This document shows, in pieces, positions 1-9,839 of a stretch of DNA of 64,000 nt. Position 1 is the stretch's first letter. Every line of letters starts with the position of its first letter. The DNA is from CAZGWJ01 sp964529445. Lineage in GTDB: Bacteria > Oederibacteriota > Muellerivitia > Muellerivitales > Muellerivitaceae. The DNA lies in the NCBI GenBank assembly GCA_964529445.1, contig CAZGWJ010000003.1:1-64000 (forward strand), read 5' to 3'. The translations under genes were made by a program, and so were the position numbers. The notes under the pieces were generated by a model. It ran no database searches, was not told the origin of the DNA, and saw only the letters and a program-made list of their open reading frames with translations.

Positions 1-132
1 TAACCGGTTGAAGAGGATCCTCGAGAAAATATAGAGCGACCCCGATTCGCGGATCCTACCCGTCGCGGATCGGCAGACCGGGAAACATGCCGTCTCCGAA
101 ACGGCCGTTCGCGACCATGGGTCAACCCGCAT
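1..132. other. window edge, no gene seen
   Basis: Sequence beyond the stop codon of rsfS up to the window edge. No start codon with a ribosome binding site and no strong hairpin with a T-run was seen. It is too short to judge what lies beyond. Confidence 0.4.
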
Positions 133-492
133 TCAGACGAAAGCCCGGTCCCATTCCTGAGCGTCCGCCCAGATACCCTCCAGGTCATAACGAGGCCTCA
201 TATCCTCGCGAAAGACATGGACCACCACATCGATGAAATCCAGCACCCACCAGCTGTCGTCCGGAGAACGGTTGATATAGACCGGTTTTTCCCCGGCATG
301 TTCTTCCACACTGTCGACAAGCGCCTGGACGTGGGTGGAGGAGGTCCCGCTGCAGACGACCAGGAGATCGGTATAGGAAGCCACCTTGCGCAGGTCCAAG
401 ACCCTGATGTCCAAGGCCTTCCGGCCTTCCAGGGCATCCAGAACGGAACATGTCAATGCCTGGATCGCGTCCTCCGAGTTCGCCTCGCTCAA
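133..492 (-). CDS. rsfS: ribosomal silencing factor RsfS
   Basis: 119 aa, the usual size for the RsfS/Iojap (DUF143) family. These proteins bind ribosomal protein L14 and block subunit joining when nutrients are low. Visible family signatures are KALDIRVLDLRKV near residue 25, a DLLVVCSGTSS segment, the WWVLDFIDVVVHVF core and an ending with R-x-Y-x-LE-x-x-W. The start overlaps the stop of the upstream comFB-like gene by 4 bases (ATGA), so the two are translationally coupled. The position downstream of nadD is the classic arrangement. Confidence 0.93.
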   Translation of the reverse strand: MSEANSEDAIQALTCSVLDALEGRKALDIRVLDLRKVASYTDLLVVCSGTSSTHVQALVDSVEEHAGEKPVYINRSPDDSWWVLDFIDVVVHVFREDMRPRYDLEGIWADAQEWDRAFV

Positions 493-755
493 CGGGGATG
501 ACTCATGACGGTCTGGATAGCCTTGGTGAGTTCCACCAGGATATCGGTCTTGAACTGGACCCGCAATTCCTGGGCCTTCGAGAACGTATGTCCCTTGTCG
601 GTCACGAAATAGCGGGGTGGCAGGTGATTCAACGCGATGGCCAGGACATCCATCTTGGCTTTCTCGTCGTCCCGAAGAGCCGCATAGGCCGGATCCTGGA
701 GCATCTGACCCAGGACCGTGCAGGTCGCCTCCTCCATGTAGTTAATCAGGTTCAT
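489..755 (-). CDS. ComFB-like protein
   Basis: 88 aa. The start chosen is the ATG at 755 because AGGGGGACC lies directly before it; a longer frame to 863 exists but has no support. It resembles the late-competence ComFB family: N-terminal MNLINYMEEATC, then a central LNHLPPRYFVTDKG that matches the family LN-LPP-RY signature. In ComFB proteins of cyanobacteria and Bacillus the role is competence or nucleotide signalling; the role here is unknown. It sits between nadD and rsfS, and both neighbours argue for a housekeeping operon. Confidence 0.75.
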   Translation of the reverse strand: MNLINYMEEATCTVLGQMLQDPAYAALRDDEKAKMDVLAIALNHLPPRYFVTDKGHTFSKAQELRVQFKTDILVELTKAIQTVMSHPR

Positions 756-907
756 GGTCCCCCTATCGGTGTGCCGCAAACACTTTTTCGGCACCCTGTC
801 TGCAGCCACGGGATGGCGAAACGAGCGAAGAATCGCTGATTTTTCCGGTGGCGAGATTCGCACTAGACACGGATGCGTCCCCTACAGGGGACGTATCCTG
901 CATCCTG

Positions 908-1537
908 CTACAGGTACAACTGCTGGTTGTGGATGTACTGCTCGACCGGCTCCGGAACGAGGTATTTGATGCTCTTCCACTCGCGAACCCTCTGCCTCAC
1001 GAGGGACGAACTCACATCCATTCGGGCCACGTCTTCGACCGTGATCCTTTCAAAGAGATCCCCGGAGAGACCCTCCCCTCCGGAAGTGATGAAACGGTAG
1101 TTCAGGATCTTCGAGACATCGTACCCCGGTCGCTGAACGGCGATGAAACGGCACATCTCCAGGATCTCGTCGATGTTCTTCCACGTGGCGAGCTCCATCA
1201 AGGTGTCGGCGCCGACGATGAAATGCAGTTGGATTCCTTCGCCGTACAGGTGCCGGAAATGCCGGACCGTGTCGATCGTATAGGACCTGCCGCCCCTTTC
1301 CAATTCCACCGGGGAGACCTCGAAACAGGGATTGTTCACCGTACCCAGATGCGTCATGATGAGCCGCTGGTCGGGGCTGGCCAGGTCCGTGCCGTCCTTG
1401 TGCGGCGATTGAAAGGCCGGAATGAAAACAACCTTGTCCAGGTTATACTTCGTCCGGATCTCCTCGGCCACGAGAAGATGGCCGTTATGGATGGGGTTGA
1501 AACTTCCGCCGAACAGGGCGATCGCGTTCACGATCAC
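908..1537 (-). CDS. nadD: nicotinate-nucleotide adenylyltransferase
   Basis: 209 aa, normal length for NadD. The enzyme adenylates nicotinate mononucleotide with ATP in NAD synthesis. The nucleotidyltransferase signature [11 protein letters not shown] is at residues 10-20 and the C-terminal SSSLVRQRV corresponds to the ISSTxIR motif. [10 protein letters not shown] and FIVGADTL are also family-typical. The start overlaps the stop of the upstream Hsp70 gene by 4 bases, suggesting one transcript J-domain/Hsp70/nadD. Confidence 0.95.
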   Translation of the reverse strand: MIVNAIALFGGSFNPIHNGHLLVAEEIRTKYNLDKVVFIPAFQSPHKDGTDLASPDQRLIMTHLGTVNNPCFEVSPVELERGGRSYTIDTVRHFRHLYGEGIQLHFIVGADTLMELATWKNIDEILEMCRFIAVQRPGYDVSKILNYRFITSGGEGLSGDLFERITVEDVARMDVSSSLVRQRVREWKSIKYLVPEPVEQYIHNQQLYL

Positions 1538-3332
1538 CCGCCCTTTGGATCGGGCGGGTTGATGAGAAGGTCGATCATGTCGCCCGTCAGGAATTCTTCC
1601 GAGTCGCCGCCCTGAGTACCGGACGGCACGGCCGGCGTGGGAAGGGCGGAGGCCGGCACGGAAGGCGTTACCGACGGCGCCGGGACGACCGGAGCCTTCG
1701 AAGCGGCGGGTTTGGCGGCCGGAGCCGAAGCGGGAACCGGGGCGGCCTTGGGCAGGGACGAGATAACCCGCGATTTCGCGCTCTGGGCCAGTTTTTCGAC
1801 TTCATCCTTCGTGAGCCCGCTGGTCGCAGAAACCTTCATCTGGTGCTGTTTTCCGGTGCCCACATCCTTGGCCGTGACATGCACGATGCCGTTGGCGTCG
1901 ATCGCGAAGGTCACCTCGATCTGCGCGGAACCGGCGATCCCGGAGGGAAGCCCCGTGAAGGAGAAGAAACCCAGCGTTCGGTTCTGGTGGGCCACTTTGG
2001 ATTCACCCTGGAGGACCTTGACGTTCACGGACGTCTGGCCGTCCTTGACGGTGGTGTAGAGCTTGCAGAGTTTCGTGGGAACCGTCGTGTTGCGCGGGAT
2101 GATGACGCTGAAGGCGCCTCCCATGGTCTCGACCCCGAGTGAAAGAGGCGTCACATCCAGCAGGAGAGCATCGCGCACCGCCCCTGTGATGATGCCGGCC
2201 TGGATGGCGGCGCCCTTGGCGACCGCCTCGTCGGGATCGACCTTCGTGTTAGGTTCCTTGCTGAAAAAACGCTTGACGGTCTCCCGGACCTTGGGCATCC
2301 GCGTCATGCCACCCACGAGGATGACCTCCTGCACCTCGGATTGGGGCAGTCCGGCATCCTTGAGCGCCTTCTTGCAGGGGTCCAGGGTCCTGTCCACGAG
2401 GGGTTGGACCAGTTCCTCGTACTCCTTCCGGTTGATCTTGAAAGAAAGATGGACCGGACCCGCGGGCCCCTGGAGGATGAAGGGCAGGTTGATCTCCGCT
2501 TCCTCCACGGTCGAAAGGTCACACTTCGCCTTCTCGGCGGCCTCCCGGAGCCGTTGGAGGGCCACTGGATCCTGTCGCAGATCCAAACCCGTCTCGGAAG
2601 TGAACCGGGCCATGGCCCACTCCATGATGGCCTGGTCGAAGTCGTTCCCTCCCAGGTGCGTGTCCCCGCTCGTGGAAAGGACGCGATACAACCCGTTCAG
2701 GAGTTCGAGAACCGTCACGTCGAAGGTGCCGCCGCCCAGGTCGTAGACCACCAGTTTCTGATTGCGTTTGGTGTCCAGATCGTAAGCCAGCGCGGCCGCC
2801 GTGGGTTCATTGATGATCCGCAGGACCTCCAACCCGGCGATCCGACCGGCATCCTTGGTCCCCTGGCGCTGGCTATCGTTGAAATACGCGGGAACGGTGA
2901 TGACTGCATGGGTCACCTTGTCCCCCATCTTGGACTCGACGTCCTGTTTGATCTTCTGGAGGATGATGGCGGAGATCTCCTCGGGAGATTTGAGCTCGTT
3001 GCCCAGTCTCACCCGGATCTCCTGGTTCGGCGAAGCCTCGATCGGGTAGGGCACCAGTTTCTGGTCGATCTGGACGGACGGGTCCTCGCATTTGAGGCCG
3101 ATGAATCGCTTGATGGAGGAAACGGTGCCGGCGGGATGGTCACGGCCTGATGCAGGGCATCATAACCGACCAGCCAGTTCCCTTCGGCGGTCAGGGCCAC
3201 GATGGAGGGAGTCGTGCGGTGACCGTCGAGATTGGGGATCACCTGGGGTTCCCCGCTGTTCATGAACGCCACGCAGGAATACGTGGTGCCCAGGTCAATG
3301 CCGACGACGAGCCCCTGTTCTTTGTCCGCCAT
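1534..3332 (-). CDS. DnaK-like Hsp70, frameshifted
   Basis: Reading from ATG 3332 gives [19 protein letters not shown], the Hsp70 phosphate-1 motif, and continues to about 3138. The frame is then lost and resumes in the next frame as [13 protein letters not shown], which runs to 1534. One missing base around 3133-3138 (an expected NPAGTVSS reads IPPAPFP) explains it, so this is either a sequencing error or a fresh pseudogene. The ATPase domain ([22 protein letters not shown]) and the beta-sandwich substrate domain are present. The helical lid is replaced by a Pro/Ala-rich tail and a short acidic end, so this is a specialised paralog rather than the main DnaK. The start overlaps the stop of the upstream J-domain gene (TGATG), a likely co-chaperone pair. 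Confidence 0.85.
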
Positions 3333-3901
3333 CACTCGACCTTCTTCCCGTACACGTAACCCATGACCATGTTCTTGGCCTTCTTCGCCTCGGCATCCGC
3401 CGGGTTGAGCTTGAGCGCCTGGTTCAAGGCGGCCATGGAATCCTTGAAATTTCCCTGGTAACCGAAGAGGACACCCATGTTGTAATAAGCGTTGGCAAGA
3501 CCGGGAAGGCACTTCAAGGCCTGGCCCCATTCATGGAGCGCCTGGTTCCAGGTATCACGTTCCTCGAAGTACCCGACACCCTTCGCAAAATGGGCCTCGC
3601 CCTCGATCTCCTCCCGGCTCTTCCCCATCTTGAGAAGGGACTTCTTCATCCCGTGGTTCTCACCCGGCGCGCGATGGATATCGACGCGAATCTCGAAATT
3701 GTAGATGTCACGCCGGGCTGGATCGCTCAGGACATTGTAGGCCTCGACGATCTCCATCGTCTTCTCGATGGCCCAATCCACCCGGTCCGGGTTCCGGTCC
3801 GGGTGATGCTCGAAGATCAACTGCTTGTACGCGTCCTGAAGATGCGCGGGATCGATGGGCGGATACAGCCGGAATATCTCGTAATAGTTCTTTTTCTGCA
3901 T
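3332..3901 (-). CDS. J-domain protein with TPR repeats
   Basis: 189 aa. Residues 5-70 form a J domain with the diagnostic HPD motif ([10 protein letters not shown], about residues 30-39). After a linker, residues 105-180 form two TPR-like helix pairs ([20 protein letters not shown]). J domains stimulate Hsp70 ATPase. The stop codon overlaps the start of the adjacent Hsp70, so this is very likely its dedicated partner, with TPRs providing client binding. It is not a classical DnaJ: there is no G/F region, zinc centre or C-terminal client domains. Confidence 0.88.
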   Translation of the reverse strand: MQKKNYYEIFRLYPPIDPAHLQDAYKQLIFEHHPDRNPDRVDWAIEKTMEIVEAYNVLSDPARRDIYNFEIRVDIHRAPGENHGMKKSLLKMGKSREEIEGEAHFAKGVGYFEERDTWNQALHEWGQALKCLPGLANAYYNMGVLFGYQGNFKDSMAALNQALKLNPADAEAKKAKNMVMGYVYGKKVE

Positions 3902-4001
3902 CCCGTGACCCTGTCGAGAGCGTTATCAAATATTTTAACCGATAGCAGGCCCTAATTGCCGGATTATTTACCGTCTCGACAAATAGGGCCGCTCCTCGGA
4001 C

Positions 4002-5255
4002 TCAGCGAACCTGCCCGGAACCATAGATGACGTATTTGACGGTCGTTAGTTCCTCGAGTCCCATGGGACCCCGGACATGGAGCTTCTGGGTGCTGATGCC
4101 GACCTCCGCCCCGAAGCCGAATTCCGATCCGTCCGTGAAACGTGTCGATGCGTTCACGTACACGCAGGCCGCATCGACCTCCTGGAGGAACCGCTGGGCG
4201 TTGGCATAACCGTTCGTGACGATGCTTTCGGAATGGTTGGAACCGTACTTCCGGATATGGTCCAAGGCCCCGTCGATATCCCTCACGACCTTCACGGCCA
4301 GGATGAGCGCCAGGAATTCCCGCCCGTAATCGTCCTCCTTCGCGCGAACCGCGGAGGGGAGGATCCGGCAAACCGTCTCGTCACCGCGAATCTCCACGCC
4401 GGCTTTCGCGAGCCCTGCGGCCACCTTCGGAAGGAACCTTTCCGCCACCTTCTCGTGCACCAGGAGGCATTCCATGGCGTTGCAGACCGCCGGATTGGAG
4501 ACCTTGGCGTTGACGGCGATGCACGAGGCCATATCCAGGTCGGCCGACTCGTCCACGAAGGTATGGCACACGCCTTTCGTCTGGAAAATGACCGGAACGC
4601 GCGCCTTCTCCACCACCAGCCGGATGAGGTTCTCGCCTCCCCGGGGGATCACGACGTCCACAAGACCCGTGGCCTCCAGGAGATGGGTGACGGCCGCGCG
4701 ATCCAGGGTCTCGATGAACTGGACGGAATCGGCCGGAAGGCCGCACTCCTTCACGGCCTCCTTCAATTCGCGGACCACGGCGATGTTGGTCTCGTAGGCC
4801 TCCTCCCCGCCCCTCAGGACCGCCGCATTGCCCGACTTCAGGGCCAGGGCCGCCACATCGGAGGTCACGTTCGGGCGGGACTCGTAGATCATGGCCACGA
4901 CCCCGAGCGGCACCCTTTTCCGACCGATGACGAGCCCGTTGGGTCGTTGCCACATGGCCGGAACCTGGCCCACCGGATCCGGCAGGGAGGCCACCAGATC
5001 CACCCCTTGCGCCATGCCCTCCAGTTTCTTCTCATCGAGTGTCAAGCGAGCGACAAGCGGGGCCGGGAGACCCGCGGCCTTCGCGTTTGCCACATCCTTC
5101 CCGTTGGCTTCCAGGATCACGCCGGCCGCAGCCCTCAACCGGCGGCTCATGGCCGCAAGGGCCTTGTCCTTCAGGCCCGTCGGAGTCTGGGCGAGGATCC
5201 TCGAGGCCTCCTTCGCGGCCTTCAACTGGCGGATCACATCTTCCTTGACGTTCAT
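4002..5255 (-). CDS. proA: gamma-glutamyl phosphate reductase
   Basis: 417 aa, typical of ProA, which reduces glutamyl-5-phosphate to the semialdehyde in proline synthesis. The start is ATG 5255 with GGAGGAACC directly upstream, 4 bases inside the end of proB; the longer open frame to 5447 is spurious. Signatures include VPLGVVAMIYESRPNVT, LKSGNAAVLRGG, the catalytic-cysteine region SNPAVCNAMECLLVH, and GFGAEVGISTQKLHVRGPMG near the C-terminus. It is last in the obgE-proB-proA series. Confidence 0.97.
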   Translation of the reverse strand: MNVKEDVIRQLKAAKEASRILAQTPTGLKDKALAAMSRRLRAAAGVILEANGKDVANAKAAGLPAPLVARLTLDEKKLEGMAQGVDLVASLPDPVGQVPAMWQRPNGLVIGRKRVPLGVVAMIYESRPNVTSDVAALALKSGNAAVLRGGEEAYETNIAVVRELKEAVKECGLPADSVQFIETLDRAAVTHLLEATGLVDVVIPRGGENLIRLVVEKARVPVIFQTKGVCHTFVDESADLDMASCIAVNAKVSNPAVCNAMECLLVHEKVAERFLPKVAAGLAKAGVEIRGDETVCRILPSAVRAKEDDYGREFLALILAVKVVRDIDGALDHIRKYGSNHSESIVTNGYANAQRFLQEVDAACVYVNASTRFTDGSEFGFGAEVGISTQKLHVRGPMGLEELTTVKYVIYGSGQVR

Positions 5256-6394
5256 GGTTCCTCCATGCGCACCAGGTCGTCCCGGTGCACCACTTCCTCC
5301 GGCACATTGTAACCCAGGATCTTCGGCACCTCCGCGGTCCGCTTCCCCTTCACCTGATCCAGTTCCTGCGAGGAGAGGCCGGCCACACCTTTCGCGATCC
5401 CCCTGCCGTCCGGACCCACGATCCGGACGACGTCCCCCGCGGACCAATGACCCGTCAGGTGCTTCACGCCCCCGGGAAGGAGACTCGTGTTCCTCTCCAA
5501 TAGCGCCTTGCGGGCACCCTCATCCACGACGATCTCGCCGCGGGGCTTGACCGCCCAGGACAACCACCGCTTCCTGCTCTTCATCCGCCGTCCACCCGGA
5601 TGGAAGAACGTGCCCAGCGGTTCCCCCTTGAAGAGGCGAAGGACCGAGTCGGTCACCCGTCCCGGAGCGATGACCATCGGGACACCGGACTGCATCATCC
5701 GTTTGGCCGCCTTCACCTTGGTGACCATGCCTCCCGTGCCCACCATGGAGCCCGAACGACCGGCCCCCTGTTCGAAAGCCGGATCCCACTGGACAACGTC
5801 CCGGATGAGGTCCGCGTCAGGACGCACCTTCGGGTCCTCGCGGTAAAGCCCCTCCGTATCCGTCAGGAGCACCAGGAGGTCCGCTTCCACGAGATGGGCC
5901 ACCAGGGATGCGAGGGTGTCATTGTCGCCGAACCGGATCTCCTGCACCACGACCGTGTCGTTCTCGTTCACGACGGGTACGATCCCCTCGCCGAAGAGCT
6001 CCTCCAGCGTGTTCCGGGCGTTGGAATACCTCTGTCGATCCGAGAGGTCGTCCTGGGTCAGGAGGACCTGGGCCACCTTCATCCTGCGGCGGGCGAAAGC
6101 CGTCACGTAGGCCTTCATCAGGGAACTCTGCCCGACGGCCGCAAGCGCCTGGAGCTTGGGGATCTCCTTCGGGCGCTTGTCCCATCCCAACTCCTGCAGG
6201 CCGAAGGCGATGGCTCCCGATGTCACCACGAGACATTGACGCCCCTGTCCCGAAAGGGTCCGGATTTGCCGCGCCAAACCCTGGATGAATCCGGTCTGGA
6301 CCCCGGCGGCACGATCCCCGGCCAGGAGACTGCTGCCCACCTTGATGACCACGCGACGGACGCGGCCGAGTGATTCCAGTCGTTTCCGGTTCAT
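5252..6394 (-). CDS. proB: glutamate 5-kinase
   Basis: 380 aa, full length with an N-terminal amino-acid kinase domain ([43 protein letters not shown]) and a C-terminal PUA domain (about residues 285-370). It phosphorylates glutamate, the first and feedback-inhibited step of proline synthesis. It overlaps obgE by 4 bases upstream and proA by 4 bases downstream, a tightly coupled arrangement common in bacteria. Confidence 0.97.
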   Translation of the reverse strand: MNRKRLESLGRVRRVVIKVGSSLLAGDRAAGVQTGFIQGLARQIRTLSGQGRQCLVVTSGAIAFGLQELGWDKRPKEIPKLQALAAVGQSSLMKAYVTAFARRRMKVAQVLLTQDDLSDRQRYSNARNTLEELFGEGIVPVVNENDTVVVQEIRFGDNDTLASLVAHLVEADLLVLLTDTEGLYREDPKVRPDADLIRDVVQWDPAFEQGAGRSGSMVGTGGMVTKVKAAKRMMQSGVPMVIAPGRVTDSVLRLFKGEPLGTFFHPGGRRMKSRKRWLSWAVKPRGEIVVDEGARKALLERNTSLLPGGVKHLTGHWSAGDVVRIVGPDGRGIAKGVAGLSSQELDQVKGKRTAEVPKILGYNVPEEVVHRDDLVRMEEP

Positions 6395-7683
6395 CTCTGC
6401 CGCCCCCTTTCCTCGCGATACGTCATCTCCACGTCCCCGCAGAACACGGTGTCGCCCTCCCTCACGCCAAGACGCTTGAGCTCCCTCGTCACACCCATCC
6501 GGGTGAGGATCTTATGGAAGCGTTCCAGGGCGTCCCGGCTCTCCAGATCGGTCATGGCGACCCACTTGCGGATCTCGGCCCCATCGACGCGCACGTCCCC
6601 GTCCACCATCTTCACCGTGAAGCGGCGCGATGCCCGGTAATGCGTTTCCCCCGGATGGACGGTTTCAGCTTCCGGAGGCGCAGCATCCGCCCGCTTCAAG
6701 CCGGCCCAAGCGGCTTCCATGAGTTCCGGAATGCCTTCCCCCGTCACAGCGGAGATCACGCATATTCTACCCCATTTAGGGGACAGTTTACGGATCCACC
6801 CCCCGAGCTTCCGGCGATCCGGGAATGCGTCCACCTTGCTCAGGACGAGAACCTGAGGAAGTCGGGCTAACCTCGAGTGATGCGCTTCCAACTCGCGCCG
6901 GATGGTCTTCACCCGTTTTCCCAACTCCCGGAGGTCTCCCGCCTCGGGGAGTTCGACCAGGTGCAGGAGCAGGCGGGTCCGCTCCAGGTGACGCAGGAAA
7001 CGGATCCCGAGCCCCTTCCCGAGATGGGCGCCTTCGATGAGACCGGGCACGTCCGCCAGCACGAAACTCCGTCCGTCCGTGAGTTTGACGACGCCCAGCT
7101 GGGGCACCAGCGTGGTGAAGGGATAATCAGCGATCTTCGGCCTCGCGTGGGTCACGCGGGAAAGGAGCGTGGATTTCCCCGCGTTCGGATACCCGACGAT
7201 GCCCACGTCGGCAAGAAGGCTCAATTCCAGTCGAAGTTCCTTCTTCTCGCCCGGCTCGCCCTTCTCGGCCAAGCGGGGCGCCTGCCGTGTGGAGGTGGTG
7301 AAAGAGGCGTTCCCCCTTCCACCGCGGCCGCCCTTCACAGGCGTGAAGAGGGCGCCCTCGTGGTCCAGGTCCGCCAGGAGCGTCCCGTCCGCATCGAACA
7401 CGCGGGTCCCAACCGGCACGCGCACGACAACGGCTTCGGCGTCACGGCCATGCATGTTCTTCCCCTTGCCGTGCTCCCCGTGCCGGGCGCGGTATTGGGG
7501 CTGGTACAGGAGGTCCACCAGGGTCTGCACGTCCGAACGGGCTTCCAACCGGACGTCGCCGCCGCGGCCGCCGTCACCGCCATTGGGGCCGCCGCGCGGA
7601 ATGTACTTCTCGCGGCGGAAACTCATGCAGCCGTTCCCGCCGTTCCCGGCCTCCACCGTGATCTTCGCCTCGTCGATCAGCAC
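6391..7683 (-). CDS. obgE: GTPase ObgE/CgtA
   Basis: 430 aa. Residues 1-158 are the glycine-rich Obg fold ([20 protein letters not shown]). The G domain follows, with G1 GYPNAGKST near residue 168, the switch region [14 protein letters not shown]3 DVPGL and G4 NKVD-like LSKVD. The C-terminal part is an Obg C-terminal extension. The protein acts in late 50S ribosome assembly and stress response. It starts about 170 bases after the rpmA terminator, so it should have its own promoter, though none was convincing by eye. Confidence 0.96.
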   Translation of the reverse strand: MLIDEAKITVEAGNGGNGCMSFRREKYIPRGGPNGGDGGRGGDVRLEARSDVQTLVDLLYQPQYRARHGEHGKGKNMHGRDAEAVVVRVPVGTRVFDADGTLLADLDHEGALFTPVKGGRGGRGNASFTTSTRQAPRLAEKGEPGEKKELRLELSLLADVGIVGYPNAGKSTLLSRVTHARPKIADYPFTTLVPQLGVVKLTDGRSFVLADVPGLIEGAHLGKGLGIRFLRHLERTRLLLHLVELPEAGDLRELGKRVKTIRRELEAHHSRLARLPQVLVLSKVDAFPDRRKLGGWIRKLSPKWGRICVISAVTGEGIPELMEAAWAGLKRADAAPPEAETVHPGETHYRASRRFTVKMVDGDVRVDGAEIRKWVAMTDLESRDALERFHKILTRMGVTRELKRLGVREGDTVFCGDVEMTYREERGRQR

Positions 7684-7854
7684 GCTCCACCCCTCCCGGA
7701 TTGCGACACGGACATTTTAGCCACCGATGGATGGGATGAACACAGATGAAGCACCCGCTTTTCCGCGCACACCATGGGGTTGCCCGACTTTCAAATCGTG
7801 CGATTGACTTCACGCCCTCGCGTCGGCCTTGAATCTTCCTTGTCATCGCCTCTG

Positions 7855-7893
7855 AAAACAAAAAAGCCCCGCCCTTGAACCAAGGGCGGGGCT
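7855..7893 (-). terminator. rho-independent terminator of rplU-rpmA
   Basis: A 13-bp perfect stem (AGCCCCGCCCTTG pairing with CAAGGGCGGGGCT) has a 3-base loop. On the minus strand it is followed by TTTTTGTTTT. It lies 26 bases beyond the rpmA stop, so it closes the L21-L27 operon before obgE. Confidence 0.93.
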
Positions 7894-7918
7894 GGTGGTC
7901 TTGCGCTTTCTCAGGCGA

Positions 7919-8179
7919 TCAGGAAGCGGCCGCCTGGACGCTCACGGTCTTCGAGCCGTTCCGGACCTCCCGGAACTGCACCTGGCCGGATACCTTCGCG
8001 TACAAGGTGTCATCCCGGCCCACCCCGACATTCACCCCGGGCTTGTAACGACGCCCCCGCTGACGGATGAGGATGCTGCCCGCCGTCACGAAATTCCCGC
8101 CGAACGCCTTGATGCCGAGCCTTTGCCCGTTGCTGTCACGCCCGTTCTTGGAACTGCCGCCCGCCTTATGTTGACCCAT
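7919..8179 (-). CDS. rpmA: 50S ribosomal protein L27
   Basis: 86 aa. The N-terminus [20 protein letters not shown] carries the conserved basic L27 tail that reaches the peptidyl transferase centre, followed by [20 protein letters not shown] and the [10 protein letters not shown] segment. There is no cleavable Firmicutes-type N-terminal extension. It lies 21 bases downstream of rplU and is followed by a strong terminator. Confidence 0.97.
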   Translation of the reverse strand: MGQHKAGGSSKNGRDSNGQRLGIKAFGGNFVTAGSILIRQRGRRYKPGVNVGVGRDDTLYAKVSGQVQFREVRNGSKTVSVQAAAS

Positions 8180-8200
8180 GACTCGAACCCTTCCTTGTGA

Positions 8201-8509
8201 TCAGGCCTCGATCTTCTCGATGGATACCCGCGTGACCTTGGGACGATGCCCAACGGTCTTCTGGGTGTTCTTGTGCTTGCGGAAACGATAGACGCGCACT
8301 TTCCGGCCGCTTGACTGGGACAGGATCTTGCCGGTGACCTTGGCGGTCTTCACGGACTCTCCCGCCCGGACATTCCCGTCGTTGCCGACCAGGAGGACCT
8401 TCGGGAATTCGATGGAATCCCCCGCTTTGCCGGCCTGACGTTGGAGAACGATAACGTCCCCCTCGGCCACGCGATATTGGCGTCCGGATGCCTGGATGAC
8501 TGCGTACAT
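8201..8509 (-). CDS. rplU: 50S ribosomal protein L21
   Basis: 102 aa from ATG 8509, chosen because GAGGAGAGTTC lies just upstream and MYAVIQASGRQYRVAEGD is the usual N-terminus; an in-frame extension to 8554 has no support. The C-terminal KVRVYRFRKHKNTQKTVGHR is the L21 signature. First gene of rplU-rpmA. The 258-base upstream region (8510-8767) may hold the promoter and leader, but no element was recognisable. Confidence 0.96.
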   Translation of the reverse strand: MYAVIQASGRQYRVAEGDVIVLQRQAGKAGDSIEFPKVLLVGNDGNVRAGESVKTAKVTGKILSQSSGRKVRVYRFRKHKNTQKTVGHRPKVTRVSIEKIEA

Positions 8510-8767
8510 GAACTCTCCTCCACAAGGGACCCTGGGGTCCGCGAAAGACCGCAAGTTTATTATCGGCCCCCAGTATTGTCAAGGCTTTTCGCGGAACACG
8601 CGAGAGAGTCCCGGTAATCCATCCAGGCACGAAGACGCGAAGATAACACCTATAGATAAGGGATTTATCGCGTGCCGCAGGAAAGAGGCGCGCCGGATTC
8701 AACCTCGTTTGCGGGGGTGCCGTTGGGGTTCCTCACGACTTCGTGATGTATTCGCCGGAAGGGGGTC

Positions 8768-9691
8768 CTAATACCAAAAGAGAAGACCGAAGAGATGACT
8801 GTTCAAGGTGAAATCGCTCTGGACCCGGGATGGTTTCCAGGCGTAACCGATCTCGTATTCCAGCCGGCCGAGACTGTGCCGCAATCCCGCTCCCATCGAG
8901 AAGCCGCGAGAAAGGGATTCCGAACTTCCCCAGAGATACCCGCCCCGCAAGGCGACCAGGCTCTTGTGCCAATACTCGGTCCCCAGGGAAACCTTGAAAC
9001 CCTCGTCGCGATCATGCAACCCTTCCAGACTGCACAACAACGTGGACGTACTGCGCACGACGAGCGGACGCGCCGCGCCGACCCGGAAAAGGAGCGGCAG
9101 GGGATCCTTGCCCTGCGGGTCGGGTTCGAAACGGACCGCCGGTCCCGCGTTTTGAACAACAGCGGCCAGGTCGGTTCCGGCGACCTGTAACTTCACTCCG
9201 ATGTCGAAAGCGTTCGTGAAGGCGTGCTTCTCCGCCAGCTTCAACAAGAGCGTCTTGAAGGTTCCTCCCACGGCAACCTTGCCCCACTGGCGGCTGTTGC
9301 AGAACGCCAAAACCATGTCATAGGCCTTGACGGGAGGATCCGTGGCCAACTCGTTGCTGATCTCGGGAAGATGCCGGTAAACGGCCTGGACGCCGATCAT
9401 GCCGAAGCGCTGGGTGGGGACCGCCAAACTGAGGGACTGCGTCTGGACCTCGGCGTAACCCGTGACGTGATCCAGGCCCAAACTGTATTTCGCAACGCGG
9501 GCCAACCCGGCCGGGTTATAGCCCATGACGTACACGTCGTCTCCAAACGCGGAATAGGCACCCGATAGAGCCGCAGGCCTCACTCCGGGCGGGCTTTTGA
9601 GGATGTCCGCGCCACTGGTACCCGGGCTGGCGGCAAGGACGGGCCCGGCGAAGAGACAAGCCGCCAGGAGAATGGATATGCGGGTCTTCAT
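8768..9691 (-). CDS. PorV/PorQ-like outer membrane barrel
   Basis: 307 aa with a clear signal peptide (MKTRISILLAACLFAGPVLA, cleavage after residue 20). The mature start, with GADILKSPPGVRPAALSGAY and a GYNPAGLARV motif, matches the PorV/UPF0164 barrel family, which in Bacteroidetes helps Type IX secretion. The rest is alternating beta-strand sequence and ends in an aromatic residue (LLFWY), as expected of an outer membrane protein. It is a paralog of the N-terminal domain of the protein at 61862-63625. Function in this organism is inferred. Confidence 0.8.
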   Translation of the reverse strand: MKTRISILLAACLFAGPVLAASPGTSGADILKSPPGVRPAALSGAYSAFGDDVYVMGYNPAGLARVAKYSLGLDHVTGYAEVQTQSLSLAVPTQRFGMIGVQAVYRHLPEISNELATDPPVKAYDMVLAFCNSRQWGKVAVGGTFKTLLLKLAEKHAFTNAFDIGVKLQVAGTDLAAVVQNAGPAVRFEPDPQGKDPLPLLFRVGAARPLVVRSTSTLLCSLEGLHDRDEGFKVSLGTEYWHKSLVALRGGYLWGSSESLSRGFSMGAGLRHSLGRLEYEIGYAWKPSRVQSDFTLNSHLFGLLFWY

Positions 9692-9839
9692 GATTTCACC
9701 AACCTATCACTCCCGCCCCAGAGGGTCAAGAAAGCCTCGAGCAACGCCAGATTTCGATCCGGCGCGAAAACGCAGTGCTTCGCAGAATGCGGAAAACCGC
9801 CTAATACAAAGGAAGTCCCCTCATCCCTCATCCGGTTCG

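Noticed and set aside
4077..5312. long plus-strand open frame (over 400 codons) opposite proA
   Set aside because: It is a shadow of the GC-rich proA/proB coding sequence with no recognisable protein and no ribosome binding site; similar long plus-strand frames at 848-1615, 5600-6373, 9597-11399, 58734-60731 and 61919-63724 were rejected for the same reason.
9815..9838. CCCTCATCCCTCATCC direct repeat
   Set aside because: Only two short units; nothing to distinguish it from chance.
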